Origin: Siphonodentalium dalli
Lineage: Eukaryota; Mollusca; Scaphopoda; Gadilida; Siphonodentaliidae
DNA length: 64,000 nt
Direction: 5' to 3'
Assembly (NCBI GenBank): GCA_032622095.1
Contig: CP136061.1
Coordinates: 237,419,815-237,483,814, forward strand
Shown here in pieces: positions 46,501 through 50,439 of the stretch (its first letter is position 1; each line of letters opens with the position of its first letter). Both the position numbers and the translations under genes were made by a program. The notes under the pieces are model-generated. The model had not been told where the DNA came from. It saw only the letters and a list, made by a program, of their open reading frames with translations, and made no database searches.

Positions 46501-48541
46501 AGAAAAGTTTGTAAAAAAAATCACCATTCAGACTGAGAAGAATATTTACATTATTTGCTTTCGGTCATACTAATATTACGCTTTGAACAGGTTAGTTTTT
46601 TCTGATAGCATGCAACAATTTGCGAACACCCATTCCGTTCCAAAAAATTTTCTTTCAAATGTTTGTTTTTATTGTGTTTTGGTATGATCTTGTCAGTTTA
46701 AAATTAACTAGAGGTGTGACTGTCCCAATGGGACTACGGATACCCCCCCGGTTTTAAAAATACTAAGATGTTTCACATGTCAGTAAACATTTAGTTAAAA
46801 TAATAAAATAACAGTACCCATTGCAGGTGTACAACCATAACCCTAATCTTAAACCTATTGACCGAAAAATGTAGGAATAAAAGCTTGGACAAAATTATGC
46901 ATGTTGCGAAAAAATTACTAAGTCGAAAAAGGCGAATAACTCCACACAAAAAATGTCGGACAGACGTCATAATCGCAGGTGCACAGGTTCCCATGGTACT
47001 AAATATCAGTGCCAAGATTAAAAAACATTGACCGAAAAATATAGGAATAAAAGCTCGGACAAAATTATGCATGTTGCAAAAAAAATTCTAAGTCGAAAAA
47101 GGGGGATAACTCCACCAAAAAATGTCACACAGACGTCGTAATCGCAGGTGCACAAGTTCCCATGGTACTAAATATCTGTGCCACGTTTTAAAAAAATTGA
47201 CCTAAAAATGTAGGAATAAAAGCTCGGACAAAAGTATACATGTTGCGAAAAAATTCTAAGTCGAAAAAGGGGGATAACTCCACCAAAAAAGGTCCGACAG
47301 ATGTCATAATCGCAGGTGCACAGGTTCCCATGGTGGTTGATGTCTGTGCCAAGTTTCAAGAAAATTGATAAAAAAACGACTGAGACAAACTCCGGACAAA
47401 TTTGTGTCCACGGACGGACTCCAGTATACACCCCCCCCTAACTTCGTTGCGGGGGCTATAATAAAATTAATAAACCTATATCTAGACTGAAATAAGCTCG
47501 TACACCCTACAATGTGGCAAATTTCATGAAAAAAGAACGAAAAGAGCATGTATGTTTATTCGGGACACGAGATTAATTAGCCAGTATACACCACTATCCT
47601 CCTTGTTCATTTTGCTTATATATTGTAGAGGGACCTCTGCGAATTATAGATGTGAGTTCAGCGACCTCCCCGATTTATTTTGCGCATCTTATTCACAAAT
47701 TTAAGGGGTCCTCCTGGCACAAACGGGGACATATAGGCCTATAAGAAATGTTTATCATCGTATTGATTTGCACCAAGTGATCTACGCGAATATAATTGAT
47801 AGAACAATTAACTTTTATTAACTAATTAAGCCACTAATTTGACTAAATTGATTATTGATTTTTGTGTCGATATATTAGTTTACTAAAATCAAATACGTCT
47901 CAATCACAGTTGTTGGAAATTTGTGTCAAAAACCGCGAAAACAGATATATCCCCACCCCTAAGTAATTTGTGTCAAAAACCGCGAAAACAGATATATCCC
48001 CACCCCTAAGTAGGGGTGGGGATATATCTGTTTTCGCGGTTTTTGACACAAATTTCCAACAACTGTGGTCTCAATTGACCTGTGACACCCGTACCTCCCT
48101 TTAAAGTCATCCCTTTCACCCAATTTAGGGGACCTCCACGAATTCGGGGGCGTCCGCAATTTAACTTATTTTAACTTAAGCCTGAATTTGCTGAAATTTT
48201 AAAACTAATAAAAGGAGACCTAGGCTATAGAGTATAGACTATAGTATAGACTAGTAAGTAGTATAGATTTCAGCTATTCACCATATTGTATCCTAATGTT
48301 CACATTTCCCAGACCAGCTTATTGTTAATATTACCAATATACCAATTAAAATTAATATCAATTCAAAATAGAAAATGTTATTTTTTTTCACTTTCACTTC
48401 AGGTTTGTTTTGACTTTTGTTTGTTTGTTTTTTTATTTTTCTGTGACATTCTGCAATTTCTGGCCCAAAATTCTCATGTCAATAATTACCTTGCAAGTCA
48501 GACTGTAAAAGGGTCTTCTGTGCTTTTCTGTTGGACGCCAT
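6120..48541 (-). CDS. MFI: C11orf65/MFI homologue, 13 exons, complete (488 aa)
   Basis: Joined exons, in gene order: 48541-48490, 36385-36330, 33182-33094, 32442-32292, 30195-30104, 29172-29007, 23848-23702, 20428-20275, 18842-18712, 17532-17468, 15034-14864, 7782-7727, 6256-6120. They total 1467 nt with one stop. All introns are GT-AG and every split codon closes correctly. Residues 203-443 match vertebrate C11orf65 as I recall it: stretches such as LLDAASGIHVKFRL, PPNIYYKIYTHRPV, WEVDELLDWTTSLNFDEY and WKEIATS. The vertebrate protein (MFI) is described as interacting with mitochondrial fission factor and restraining DRP1-dependent fission. Whether this holds here is inference. Residues 56-66 form a complete IQ motif (IQRRWRGYKTR), so calmodulin or myosin-light-chain binding is possible. 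A second, imperfect IQ-like segment sits at 194-202 (IQRTWRRHI). The N-terminal ~190 residues look like an extension relative to the ~310-residue human protein. A Lys-rich helix lies at 347-368. No signal peptide or membrane segment is seen. Confidence 0.88.
6655..7395 (+). mobile_element. Family D tandem-core repeat (MFI intron 12)
   Basis: Four or five divergent ~165-bp units with CCAAGATGGCTGC...GGCCATGTTTT, CCCAAAATGACTCGTTCCCAT and ACCTGTAGCCC landmarks. It belongs to the same family as 38.09-41.48 and 42.53-44.55 kb. Leader and tail are not evident here. Confidence 0.8.
7727..7782 (-). CDS. MFI: MFI exon 12
   Basis: 56-nt exon. The acceptor is attatttttcatcag and the donor ATAA|GTAAGT. 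It encodes residues 426-443, YLHGWKEIATSADSEKQI. The Glu codon is completed across intron 11, as expected for the family's NFDEYxxxWKEIATS block. A family-B MITE lies 30 bp upstream of the acceptor. Confidence 0.9.
7812..8067 (+). mobile_element. Family B double-hairpin MITE
   Basis: TTAA borders (7808-7811, 8068-8071) and both hairpins present. It begins 30 bp upstream of the MFI exon 12 acceptor. The ~140 bp to its right (8090-8225) is shared with the flank of the B copy at 56.27 kb, so it may be part of a longer repeat. Confidence 0.85.
8228..9590. other. Mostly unassigned; weak inverted pair
   Basis: TTAAGGAATATGGAATCTC (8313-8331) is inverted at 8764-8781. These may be the ends of an old element. 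Nothing else is recognised. Confidence 0.35.
9597..9677. repeat. Hairpin
   Basis: Arms of ~22 bp (ATTAGTCCAACAAATTAGA and its complement) around a ~35-base loop. Confidence 0.75.
9776..10590 (+). repeat. 185-206-bp satellite-like tandem repeat, 4 copies
   Basis: Units start with ACTTGAAAGAACAATTTA at ~9777, 9962, 10166 and 10372. Each contains clustered GATCGGTCTATTTTAGCCC palindromic subrepeats (one more subrepeat in the longer units) and ends with CATTTCATGTATGGGA. Copies 2 and 3 are almost identical. Confidence 0.9.
10612..11590. repeat. Cluster of TTTGCGCTTAAGCGCAAA palindromes around a ~197-bp duplication
   Basis: The palindrome or its halves occur about ten times (e.g. 11207-11226, 11247-11264, 11296-11345, 11540-11572). 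Between them, 10717-11090 holds two copies of a ~197-bp unit (CACCATATGAGGGAAGC... GGAAATGGTA... AAATATACTAGA). Confidence 0.8.
11591..12430. other. No feature seen
   Basis: Intron sequence of MFI with no repeat family that I recognise. Confidence 0.35.
12440..12664 (+). mobile_element. Helitron-like 3' end
   Basis: The sequence ends in a GCCC...GGGC hairpin, then ACATCAG and CTAG followed by T. This is the canonical Helitron 3' layout (hairpin, ~10 bp, CTRR, insertion before T). A split copy lies at 52735-54048. Confidence 0.65.
12864..13025. mobile_element. Family C foldback MITE, right arm shortened
   Basis: Ends CAGTAATGCCC and GGGCATTACTG, with TA target sites. About 50 bp of the right arm next to the loop is missing relative to the copy at 19593. 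Confidence 0.85.
13155..13380. repeat. Family A hairpin plus an extra arm
   Basis: Complete foldback at ~13155-13253 and a third, lone arm at ~13330-13372, separated by sequence also found near the other A copies. Confidence 0.8.
13572..13668. repeat. Family A hairpin
   Basis: GCAGAATGAGGTCCCCAGAGG arm answered by CCTCTGGGGACCTCATTCTGC. Near-perfect. Confidence 0.85.
13959..14277. mobile_element. Long foldback element, ~120-bp arms
   Basis: TTAA at both borders, termini AGGTACTCAATCCGA and TCGGATTGAGTACCT. The arms match through ATCAAAGCTCAGAGTGATCA around a ~60-base loop. Part of the terminus is repeated just upstream at ~13900. Confidence 0.8.
14610..14846 (-). mobile_element. Family I MITE, one end truncated
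   Basis: Matches the 58.26-kb copy in inverse orientation (TTTCTATACTAAATACTC ... GGAGAATCCATTTA). The terminal CCCTTT is lost at the exon-proximal side. It ends ~18 bp from the MFI exon 11 splice donor. Confidence 0.7.
14864..15034 (-). CDS. MFI: MFI exon 11, conserved core
   Basis: 171-nt exon. The acceptor is ctcacttgttcctcag and the donor GATGA|GTAAGT. It encodes residues 369-424, ending DWEVDELLDWTTSLNFD, a signature of the family. A family-I MITE fragment ends ~18 bp past the donor. Confidence 0.93.
15035..17370. other. MFI intron 10, nothing assigned
   Basis: AT-rich, with poly-T runs at ~16125 and ~16200. The open frames near 16.1-16.6 kb are not supported by composition or motifs. 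Confidence 0.4.
17378..17455 (+). mobile_element. Family I MITE fragment
   Basis: Right end of the element (TTATCTGAACAT...TAGTAAAGAAAGGGTT), terminating ~15 bp from the exon 10 donor. Confidence 0.7.
17468..17532 (-). CDS. MFI: MFI exon 10, Lys-rich helix
   Basis: 65-nt exon. The acceptor is tatttatttttcag and the donor AAAAT|GTGAGC. It encodes residues 347-367, LQRKQDIEKKRKKKKIDWMK and one more Lys, matching the vertebrate Lys-rich EKKRK..K.EWM segment. Family-I MITE sequence begins ~25 bp upstream and ends ~15 bp downstream of this exon. Confidence 0.9.
17557..17788 (+). mobile_element. Family I MITE, complete
   Basis: TTAA borders, termini CCCTTTCTATACTAAA and GTACAGAAAGGG. It begins ~25 bp upstream of the exon 10 acceptor. 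Confidence 0.8.
17826..18148 (-). mobile_element. Family B MITE, reversed, with extra ~80 bp
   Basis: TTAA borders. Both hairpins are present. The left end has an additional block (GAAGCGCCCAGGATGG...). It shares its right TTAA with the next copy. Confidence 0.75.
18153..18404 (+). mobile_element. Family B MITE, back to back with the previous one
   Basis: Termini CCTTCCATAACTGGA and GTGATGAAAGGG, TTAA borders, two hairpins. It lies in MFI intron 9, ~310 bp past exon 9. Confidence 0.85.
18712..18842 (-). CDS. MFI: MFI exon 9, conserved core
   Basis: 131-nt exon. The acceptor is atttccttgacag and the donor AAG|GTTTGT. It encodes residues 304-346, SWYQRMDNNGWRLVSDRL through EFHHDK, matching the vertebrate WYHRIENNGWRPVSD block. 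Family-B MITEs in opposite orientations flank it (18153-18404 and 18925-19185). Confidence 0.92.
18925..19185 (-). mobile_element. Family B MITE, reversed, termini decayed
   Basis: Both hairpins and the spacer are clear. The TTAA and CCCTTT borders have mutated. It lies ~80 bp upstream of the exon 9 acceptor and is inverted relative to the copy on the other side of that exon. Confidence 0.75.
19295..19456 (-). mobile_element. Family B MITE, left part missing
   Basis: Starts within the first hairpin. The right border GTCATGGAAGGGGTTAA is intact. The flank after TTAA (AAGATGGTCTATCTCTTCTTG... then AAC repeats) is shared, inverted, with the left flank of the 21.77-kb copy. Confidence 0.75.
19489..19541 (+). 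repeat. (AAC)n microsatellite
   Basis: About 16 AAC units. Open frames through it encode only poly-Asn or poly-Cys and are artefacts. Confidence 0.95.
19593..19801. mobile_element. Family C foldback MITE, near-perfect
   Basis: ~104-bp arms with almost no mismatch, ends CAGTAATGCCCTAATTAATC, TA target sites at 19591-19592 and 19802-19803. Probably one of the youngest copies in the window. Confidence 0.92.
20275..20428 (-). CDS. MFI: MFI exon 8, conserved core
   Basis: 154-nt exon. The acceptor is ctttatttttag and the donor GATG|GTATGT. It encodes residues 252-302, from ERFPPNIYYKIYTHRPVVDM to CANSPKDYTK and onward, collinear with the vertebrate FPP.IYYKI.THRP..D.CANSP block. Its correct frame differs from the longest open frame on this strand. 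Confidence 0.92.
20429..21760. other. MFI intron 7, no feature seen
   Basis: Only a short AAGATGGTATATCTCTTCC stretch (~21431), related to the flank of family-B copies, stands out. Confidence 0.4.
21767..23658 (+). mobile_element. Family B MITE split by a Harbinger-like insertion
   Basis: The left part (21767-21939) and right part (23576-23658) together make one ordinary B copy with TTAA borders. The break is within the second hairpin loop, at GGCTCC|TTA...TTA|TGGGAG. The right end lies 40 bp from the exon 7 donor. Confidence 0.88.
21940..23575. mobile_element. PIF/Harbinger-like nonautonomous element, 1.64 kb
   Basis: Terminal inverted repeats of ~32 bp (GGCCTTTTATTTTTGAT..AGTGGTTTACGGA on the left, complement with four differences on the right). 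A 3-bp TTA target duplication lies in a known target (a B MITE). TTA duplication and GGCC termini are Harbinger features. Inside are several CCTACGATTATT motifs and a poly-C run (22795-22812), with no transposase-like ORF. Confidence 0.8.
23702..23848 (-). CDS. MFI: MFI exon 7, conserved core
   Basis: 147-nt exon, phase 0 at both ends. The acceptor is tttttttccttcag and the donor GGT|GTTAGT. It encodes residues 203-251, including YYKELINFRNRGDPS and LLDAASGIHVKFRLAG, the most recognisable C11orf65 signature. Confidence 0.92.
23850..24720. other. MFI intron 6, no feature seen
   Basis: Nothing recognised on either strand. Confidence 0.4.
24725..25350 (+). mobile_element. Family D-related element, diverged
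   Basis: Leader AAAGTGTCAATGACCCTGTAGCTCAAC, then ~3 units of a variant core (CATCTAGAGGTCACCCC...GATGAGGGATGT...GTAGGGTGT). The same variant occurs at 27.55-27.80 and 40.77-41.04 kb. Confidence 0.7.
25650..26098 (-). mobile_element. tRNA-derived SINE
   Basis: On the minus strand the head starts GGGAGCTCTGTGGTCCAGTG. It has a box-A-like TAGCGCGTTGG (26070-26060) and, ~37 nt on, a box-B-like GCGAGTTCGCGGC (26033-26021). The tail carries AGCGCTTTGGGCCTCATGGG, then GGCGCTTTACAAATGC and ends in TTATTATTAC. Pol III boxes plus a simple-repeat tail define a SINE. Confidence 0.75.
26100..27550. other. MFI intron 6, no feature seen
   Basis: No exon, RNA or repeat recognised. Confidence 0.4.
27555..27800 (+). 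repeat. Family D-variant fragment
   Basis: CAAGATGGCGGC and CATCTAGAGGTCACC...GATGAGGGATGTCGCCTGTAGG landmarks. Includes a short inverted pair (AAGGACGACCAG / CTGGTCGTCCTT, 27627-27666). Confidence 0.7.
27801..28235. other. No feature seen
   Basis: Intronic, unassigned. Confidence 0.35.
28240..28465 (+). mobile_element. Family I MITE, right border decayed
   Basis: TTAACTCTTTCTGTACTAAATG start, GGAATGGTGTATTA and AATGTTCAGATAATAA interior, ending near GAGTATTTAGGATTAA. Confidence 0.75.
28780..28940. mobile_element. Family C MITE joined to a family I end
   Basis: Complete left arm and the first ~45 bp of the right arm. The right arm then stops and the sequence continues as ATATAGAAAGGGTTAA, the terminus of family I. 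A recombination or deletion junction. Confidence 0.75.
29007..29172 (-). CDS. MFI: MFI exon 6, IQ-like segment
   Basis: 166-nt exon. The acceptor is ttttttgttcag and the donor ATT|GTGAGT. It encodes residues 148-202, from FEEFCSQYMKDWREQ to AASMIQRTWRRHI. The IQ-like end corresponds to the AARVIQ-type helix at the N-terminus of the vertebrate protein. Confidence 0.88.
29250..29345. repeat. Family A hairpin
   Basis: Foldback ~80 bp upstream of the MFI exon 6 acceptor. Confidence 0.8.
29556..29642. repeat. Family A hairpin
   Basis: GCAGAATGAGGTTCCCAGAGG arm answered by CCTCTGGGAACCT. The distal end is lost. The A-to-G change that gives GTTCCC is matched on the other arm. Confidence 0.8.
29776..30025 (+). 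mobile_element. Family B MITE
   Basis: TTAA borders (29772-29775, 30026-30029). The first hairpin has lost part of its loop. It ends 75 bp past the MFI exon 5 donor. Confidence 0.85.
30104..30195 (-). CDS. MFI: MFI exon 5
   Basis: 92-nt exon. The acceptor is tgatctttctag and the donor ACAGG|GTGAGT. It encodes residues 117-146, EDQPPTQESLQEIYEMFMQQ and onward, an amphipathic helix. It is bracketed by two family-B MITEs (29776-30025 and 30371-30529). Confidence 0.82.
30371..30529 (+). mobile_element. Family B MITE, single-hairpin form
   Basis: TTAA borders and both termini intact, but only one hairpin and no spacer. It looks like recombination between the two inverted hairpins of a normal copy. 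It lies 175 bp upstream of exon 5. Confidence 0.85.
30570..31390 (+). mobile_element. Tandem-core element G, ~180-bp units
   Basis: Units keyed by CAACAAGGGCCGTAACTC and CCTGTAGTATGTGAGTATCC at ~30712, 30893, 31073 and a diverged ~31262. Same general layout as D, E and F. Flanking modules are unclear. Confidence 0.7.
31971..32233 (-). mobile_element. Family B MITE, reversed
   Basis: TTAA borders, CCCTTTCATGACAGGA terminus, two hairpins (the first with a duplicated GTC in its loop). It ends 55 bp from the exon 4 donor. Confidence 0.85.
32292..32442 (-). CDS. MFI: MFI exon 4
   Basis: 151-nt exon. The acceptor is ccaaattctag and the donor AAT|GTAAGA. It encodes residues 67-116, including an acidic stretch DDFDAIDYGAEDDQGG that is probably disordered. 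A family-B MITE ends 55 bp downstream of the donor. Confidence 0.82.
32655..33055. repeat. Two family A hairpins bracketing shared spacer
   Basis: Hairpins at ~32658-32752 and ~32958-33052. The sequence between them (AGGAAGTATCTATAG... TTGTTTTTAGTTA... CCCCTAATTTGCAGA) also appears between A copies at 29.35-29.55, 13.26-13.56 and 4.15-5.03 kb, so the natural unit is probably hairpin-spacer-hairpin. Confidence 0.8.
33094..33182 (-). CDS. MFI: MFI exon 3, complete IQ motif
   Basis: 89-nt exon. The acceptor is tttcatattgcag and the donor AAG|GTTAGC. It encodes residues 37-65 and ends in IQRRWRGYKT, with the final Arg of the IQ motif split across the intron. It fits the IQxxxRGxxxR consensus at every position. 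A family-A hairpin lies ~40 bp downstream of the donor. Confidence 0.82.
33296..33508. mobile_element. Family C foldback MITE, near-perfect
   Basis: TA borders, ~105-bp arms. Several changes from the other copies (CAAAG for CACAG, GAGGTC for GGAGTC) are present on both arms. Confidence 0.9.
34790..35856. mobile_element. 1.07-kb element with ~55-bp inverted termini
   Basis: Left CATATGTGACCCGCCATATC...CCCTGTGCCAATGC, inverted at the right end. Contains B-type hairpins (34839-34918 and ~35133-35190), a short direct repeat of AAAAAGTCGGCCAATAAGTA (35238-35305), and the hairpin below. Confidence 0.75.
35653..35790. repeat. Hairpin nested inside the 34.79-35.86 kb element
   Basis: ~60-bp arms (TAATTGGTTGTTTCCA..., GTTATGAGGCC...) around GC-rich GCCTTCGGCCTGCGGCC. 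Third level of nesting. Confidence 0.8.
36330..36385 (-). CDS. MFI: MFI exon 2
   Basis: 56-nt exon. The acceptor is cttcattcacag and the donor ATG|GTTTGT. It encodes residues 18-36, EGTLAMEKRLAAENKSARM, a charged helical segment. Phase 1 in, phase 0 out. Confidence 0.75.
36386..38085. other. Start of MFI intron 1, no feature seen
   Basis: Low coding potential. Open frames at 37.1-37.7 kb lack support. Confidence 0.4.
38088..41478 (+). mobile_element. Family D pearl/HINE-like element, interrupted
   Basis: Leader GAAAGTGTCAATGACACTGT with AGCTCAAC. About 12 core units of 155-172 bp alternate between two types: ...GTCATGCAAAGAGTAAAATCC and ...TGGATTGAATTTTGAAATCC. The tail is GGAAATTGTTGATGG ... 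ACTTACAAAGTAAGTTGAGCT. The leader AGCTCAAC and tail GTTGAGCT are inverted. Interrupted by the element at 39398-40768. Confidence 0.8.
39398..40768. mobile_element. Nonautonomous DNA transposon full of AACGGTAAAGACA motifs
   Basis: Inserted into a D core unit. The host sequence GCCGAATG resumes as CCGAATGACCCC, giving a 4-7-bp target duplication (ambiguous). Termini GGGTCATTTTCGCAGAAAGG and the inverted GGGCGATTTTCACAAAAAG both run into TAACGGTAAAGACA. No transposase ORF is seen. Confidence 0.75.
41580..42286. other. Unassigned intron sequence with an inverted-repeat tip
   Basis: TGGTCTGGGAAATGTGAA at ~41739 is inverted at ~48298, and ATAGCTGAAATC near 41760 at ~48267. These could be the ends of a 6.5-kb composite. 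A minus-strand frame at 41.60-41.74 kb lacks a clear donor. Confidence 0.35.
42357..45143 (+). mobile_element. Family E pearl/HINE-like element, interrupted by D
   Basis: Head CTAGAGGTGTGACTGTCCCA at 42360-42530. The core (GGAATAAAAGCTCGGACAAA, GGGGATAACTCCACC, CAGGTGCACAGGTTCCCATG; ~165-bp units) is at 44550-45050. It ends in a CCCCCGCAACTTTGTTGTGGGGG hairpin. The second copy at 46697-47461 is not interrupted and shows the original junction. Confidence 0.82.
42531..44545 (+). mobile_element. Family D pearl/HINE-like element inserted in E
   Basis: Leader GAAAGTGTCAATGACACTGT, ~11 core units, an (AC)n stretch, and a tail ending ACTTTACAAAGTAAAGT (hairpin) and TGAGCTAA (CTRR-like). Insertion into E proves that D moves as a unit with defined ends. 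Confidence 0.85.
45294..45685. mobile_element. TTAA MITE with CCCTTTACCCAACA termini and a B-type double hairpin
   Basis: TTAA borders. The termini differ from family B, yet the interior has the same two inverted hairpins (GCATTCTCTTATATATGCGAG arms) with different loops (GACCATAGGTC rather than TCCCATAGGGA). Confidence 0.85.
46034..47571. mobile_element. 1.54-kb element with CTCTTGTGTCCCGAATA termini
   Basis: Inverted termini of ~15 bp and a 4-bp ATTA duplication. A related empty site lies at ~45230-45275, where GAAGAATACGTATTA runs on to ATATAGCCAGTATA. Carries a family E copy inside (46697-47461). Confidence 0.82.
46697..47461 (+). mobile_element. Family E element, four core units
   Basis: Head as at 42357, then ~165-bp units at ~46861, 47030, 47200 and a partial one. 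The terminal hairpin is CCCCCCTAACTTCGTTGCGGGGG. Encloses no other element. Confidence 0.82.
47908..48068. repeat. Hairpin with a duplicated half-arm
   Basis: Arms of ~60 bp (CACAGTTGTTGGAAATTTGTG ... CGCGAAAACAGATATATCCC). A ~55-bp part of the left arm is repeated directly next to the loop, so the right arm can pair with either copy. Confidence 0.85.
48265..48489. other. 5' end of MFI intron 1
   Basis: Contains the inverted partner of the 41.74-kb tip (TTCACATTTCCCAGACCA), then unremarkable intron sequence up to the exon 1 donor. Confidence 0.4.
48490..48541 (-). CDS. MFI: MFI exon 1 (start codon)
   Basis: ATG at 48541, encoding MASNRKAQKTLLQSDLQ plus one base. The donor is G|GTAATT. The single leftover G joins AG at the start of exon 2 to make GAG, which fixes the phase without any intervening exon. 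No other upstream ATG in this frame was examined as a better start. Confidence 0.72.
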
Positions 48542-48714
48542 CGTAAACTAATTAACTAAGAAAACGACGAAATATAAAAATTGACAGGGCAATAATTAGG
48601 AAACTTTGGTTGTTAATTTCAACAATAATGGCGGACGAAATTGATAGGGGCTAAATGTCATAAGACTAGTGTCGGTGTTACGTTTCGCAGGAATACACGT
48701 AACCGGAAGGTATC

Positions 48715-48800
48715 TGGAGAAGTCGGCCCTGTGCGAAGTCGGCCCCATACGAAGACGGCCCCACGTGAAGTCGGCCCCAGGGAAGTCGGCCCCATTAATT
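48715..48800 (+). repeat. GAAGTCGGCCCC short tandem repeat upstream of MFI
   Basis: Five imperfect ~16-bp units ([C/G]GAAGTCGGCCC...), about 170 bp upstream of the MFI start codon and locally GC-rich. Could be promoter-proximal, but no function is shown. Confidence 0.7.
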
Positions 48801-50220
48801 AGAACGGATGAAATCGTCTTAATTTTATTGAGACAGTGTTCATGTTTGGCTAATTGTGAGGTCACCAACCGGAATGCAATCGTCGAATCGATAAGACTTT
48901 AAACAGTACATCTGAAGGCATTTCGACTGTGTTTGCTCTGTTGGAGAGCTATGTGGTTACACATGTAGCCTACCAATTAAACGAGTGCGCTTCGTCGCTG
49001 CCGGTAACATTATTACTGCCATAAGGGATCGCCTACCCCCAGAATCAGTCTTAATTAAACTATCATTTTACATGAGAACACCGAAAAGCGCAATTGCCGC
49101 AGTACAAAAGGATGCTCAGTGTTTCCCAACGTTGCCTCAAATGTCTTTTCAACGAAGAGTATGGAACGGTCTAAAACGCTAAGGCGAGTTATTGTAGAAC
49201 TATTACATAGTTTACACATGTATATATATACGTGTCTTTCAACATGTACTGTTGCCTGCTGTCGTGACGTGAGATTCCGTTAGGTTTTAGATCCTGCCAG
49301 ATGCAAATTGTGACAAATTTCCCATACAAGTTACTATTATCTTCGGACCAGTTCGGACAAGAATATTCTTATAAATAAGTAGGCTAAATCCAGAAGAGTT
49401 TAACACCTTATGTAGTCACATATAGCCCCCAATCTGTTACCTAAAATGTTAAAGCTTCTCTCAGTTCTAGTTTAAACAGTATTTATTCCATGTAATTTCA
49501 TTATATATACAATTATAAATATAGGATGAATCAAGATTTCATGGATCGGATCCGACAGCAAGCGTATCGTGGTATATCTATATGGTATAATTACTCTAGT
49601 AGAATCCCACATGCATACTAATTACATCCCTTGGGAACATTTTACAGGAGTAAAAATGCATGGGTCTGTCTACATGTGTGCGTTTGATATGGTGACCATT
49701 CACTAAATGAATTTTACCAGAGTAAAATTACCTGCATGTTCCAATCACACAGGTTGAATACCACACACCATTGTTTTTACCATATTTTACAAGAGTTTCT
49801 TTTTCTTTTTACAGGAGATGGTGTGAAATGTTTAATGTTAGAGCTGAATAATGATTATCATTACCATGATACAATGCAATTATATTGAATTAATACTTCC
49901 TCAAAAACATATGGAAGCGAGTAAAACCCGATATGACCATCGTCAACGTATATAGAAGACAACATGGTTGCGAAAACTTCCACTGGACATGATCTGCGAT
50001 CCAAGGTAGGGACGTTCCCGGCGTGGCTAGAGGGTTTCCACTTTGGAATTTATAACTGCATCACCCCCACCTTGAACCACACCAAACTCACAAGTTTGCA
50101 TAATTCCATTTGCATCCCCTCACAAGTTTGCATAATTCCATTTGCACCCCCTCCATTCGGCTTTGATTTTGACAGACTAGCTGCTCCCTCACAGACCTGG
50201 ATGGCAGCCTATTCTAAATG
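48801..50220. other. Intergenic, no gene seen
   Basis: A 35-bp direct repeat (CACAAGTTTGCATAATTCCA...) occurs twice at 50088-50155. The open frame at 48985-49182 has no supporting motif. Confidence 0.4.
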
Positions 50221-50439
50221 AATTAGTAAGTATATAGTCCAGGAGATATTGGTGGACCTCTGCACCCCACCAGGACATAACTTCACCCCACTAATTTTCT
50301 TCCTTACGGTCTCTAATTGTTTACACTGGCGATTTCCAGATGGCCACTTGTCAATAGATGGTTCAATTCACAAACTCAGCTAACGAATTGATGACGTATC
50401 TGAACAACTTATGTACCTGTATATGGTTTCGAGGGTTGC

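Noticed and set aside
48985-49182. Open frame RDRLPPESVLIKLSFYM...
   Set aside because: 65 residues, no domain, no splice partners, and nothing similar known to me.
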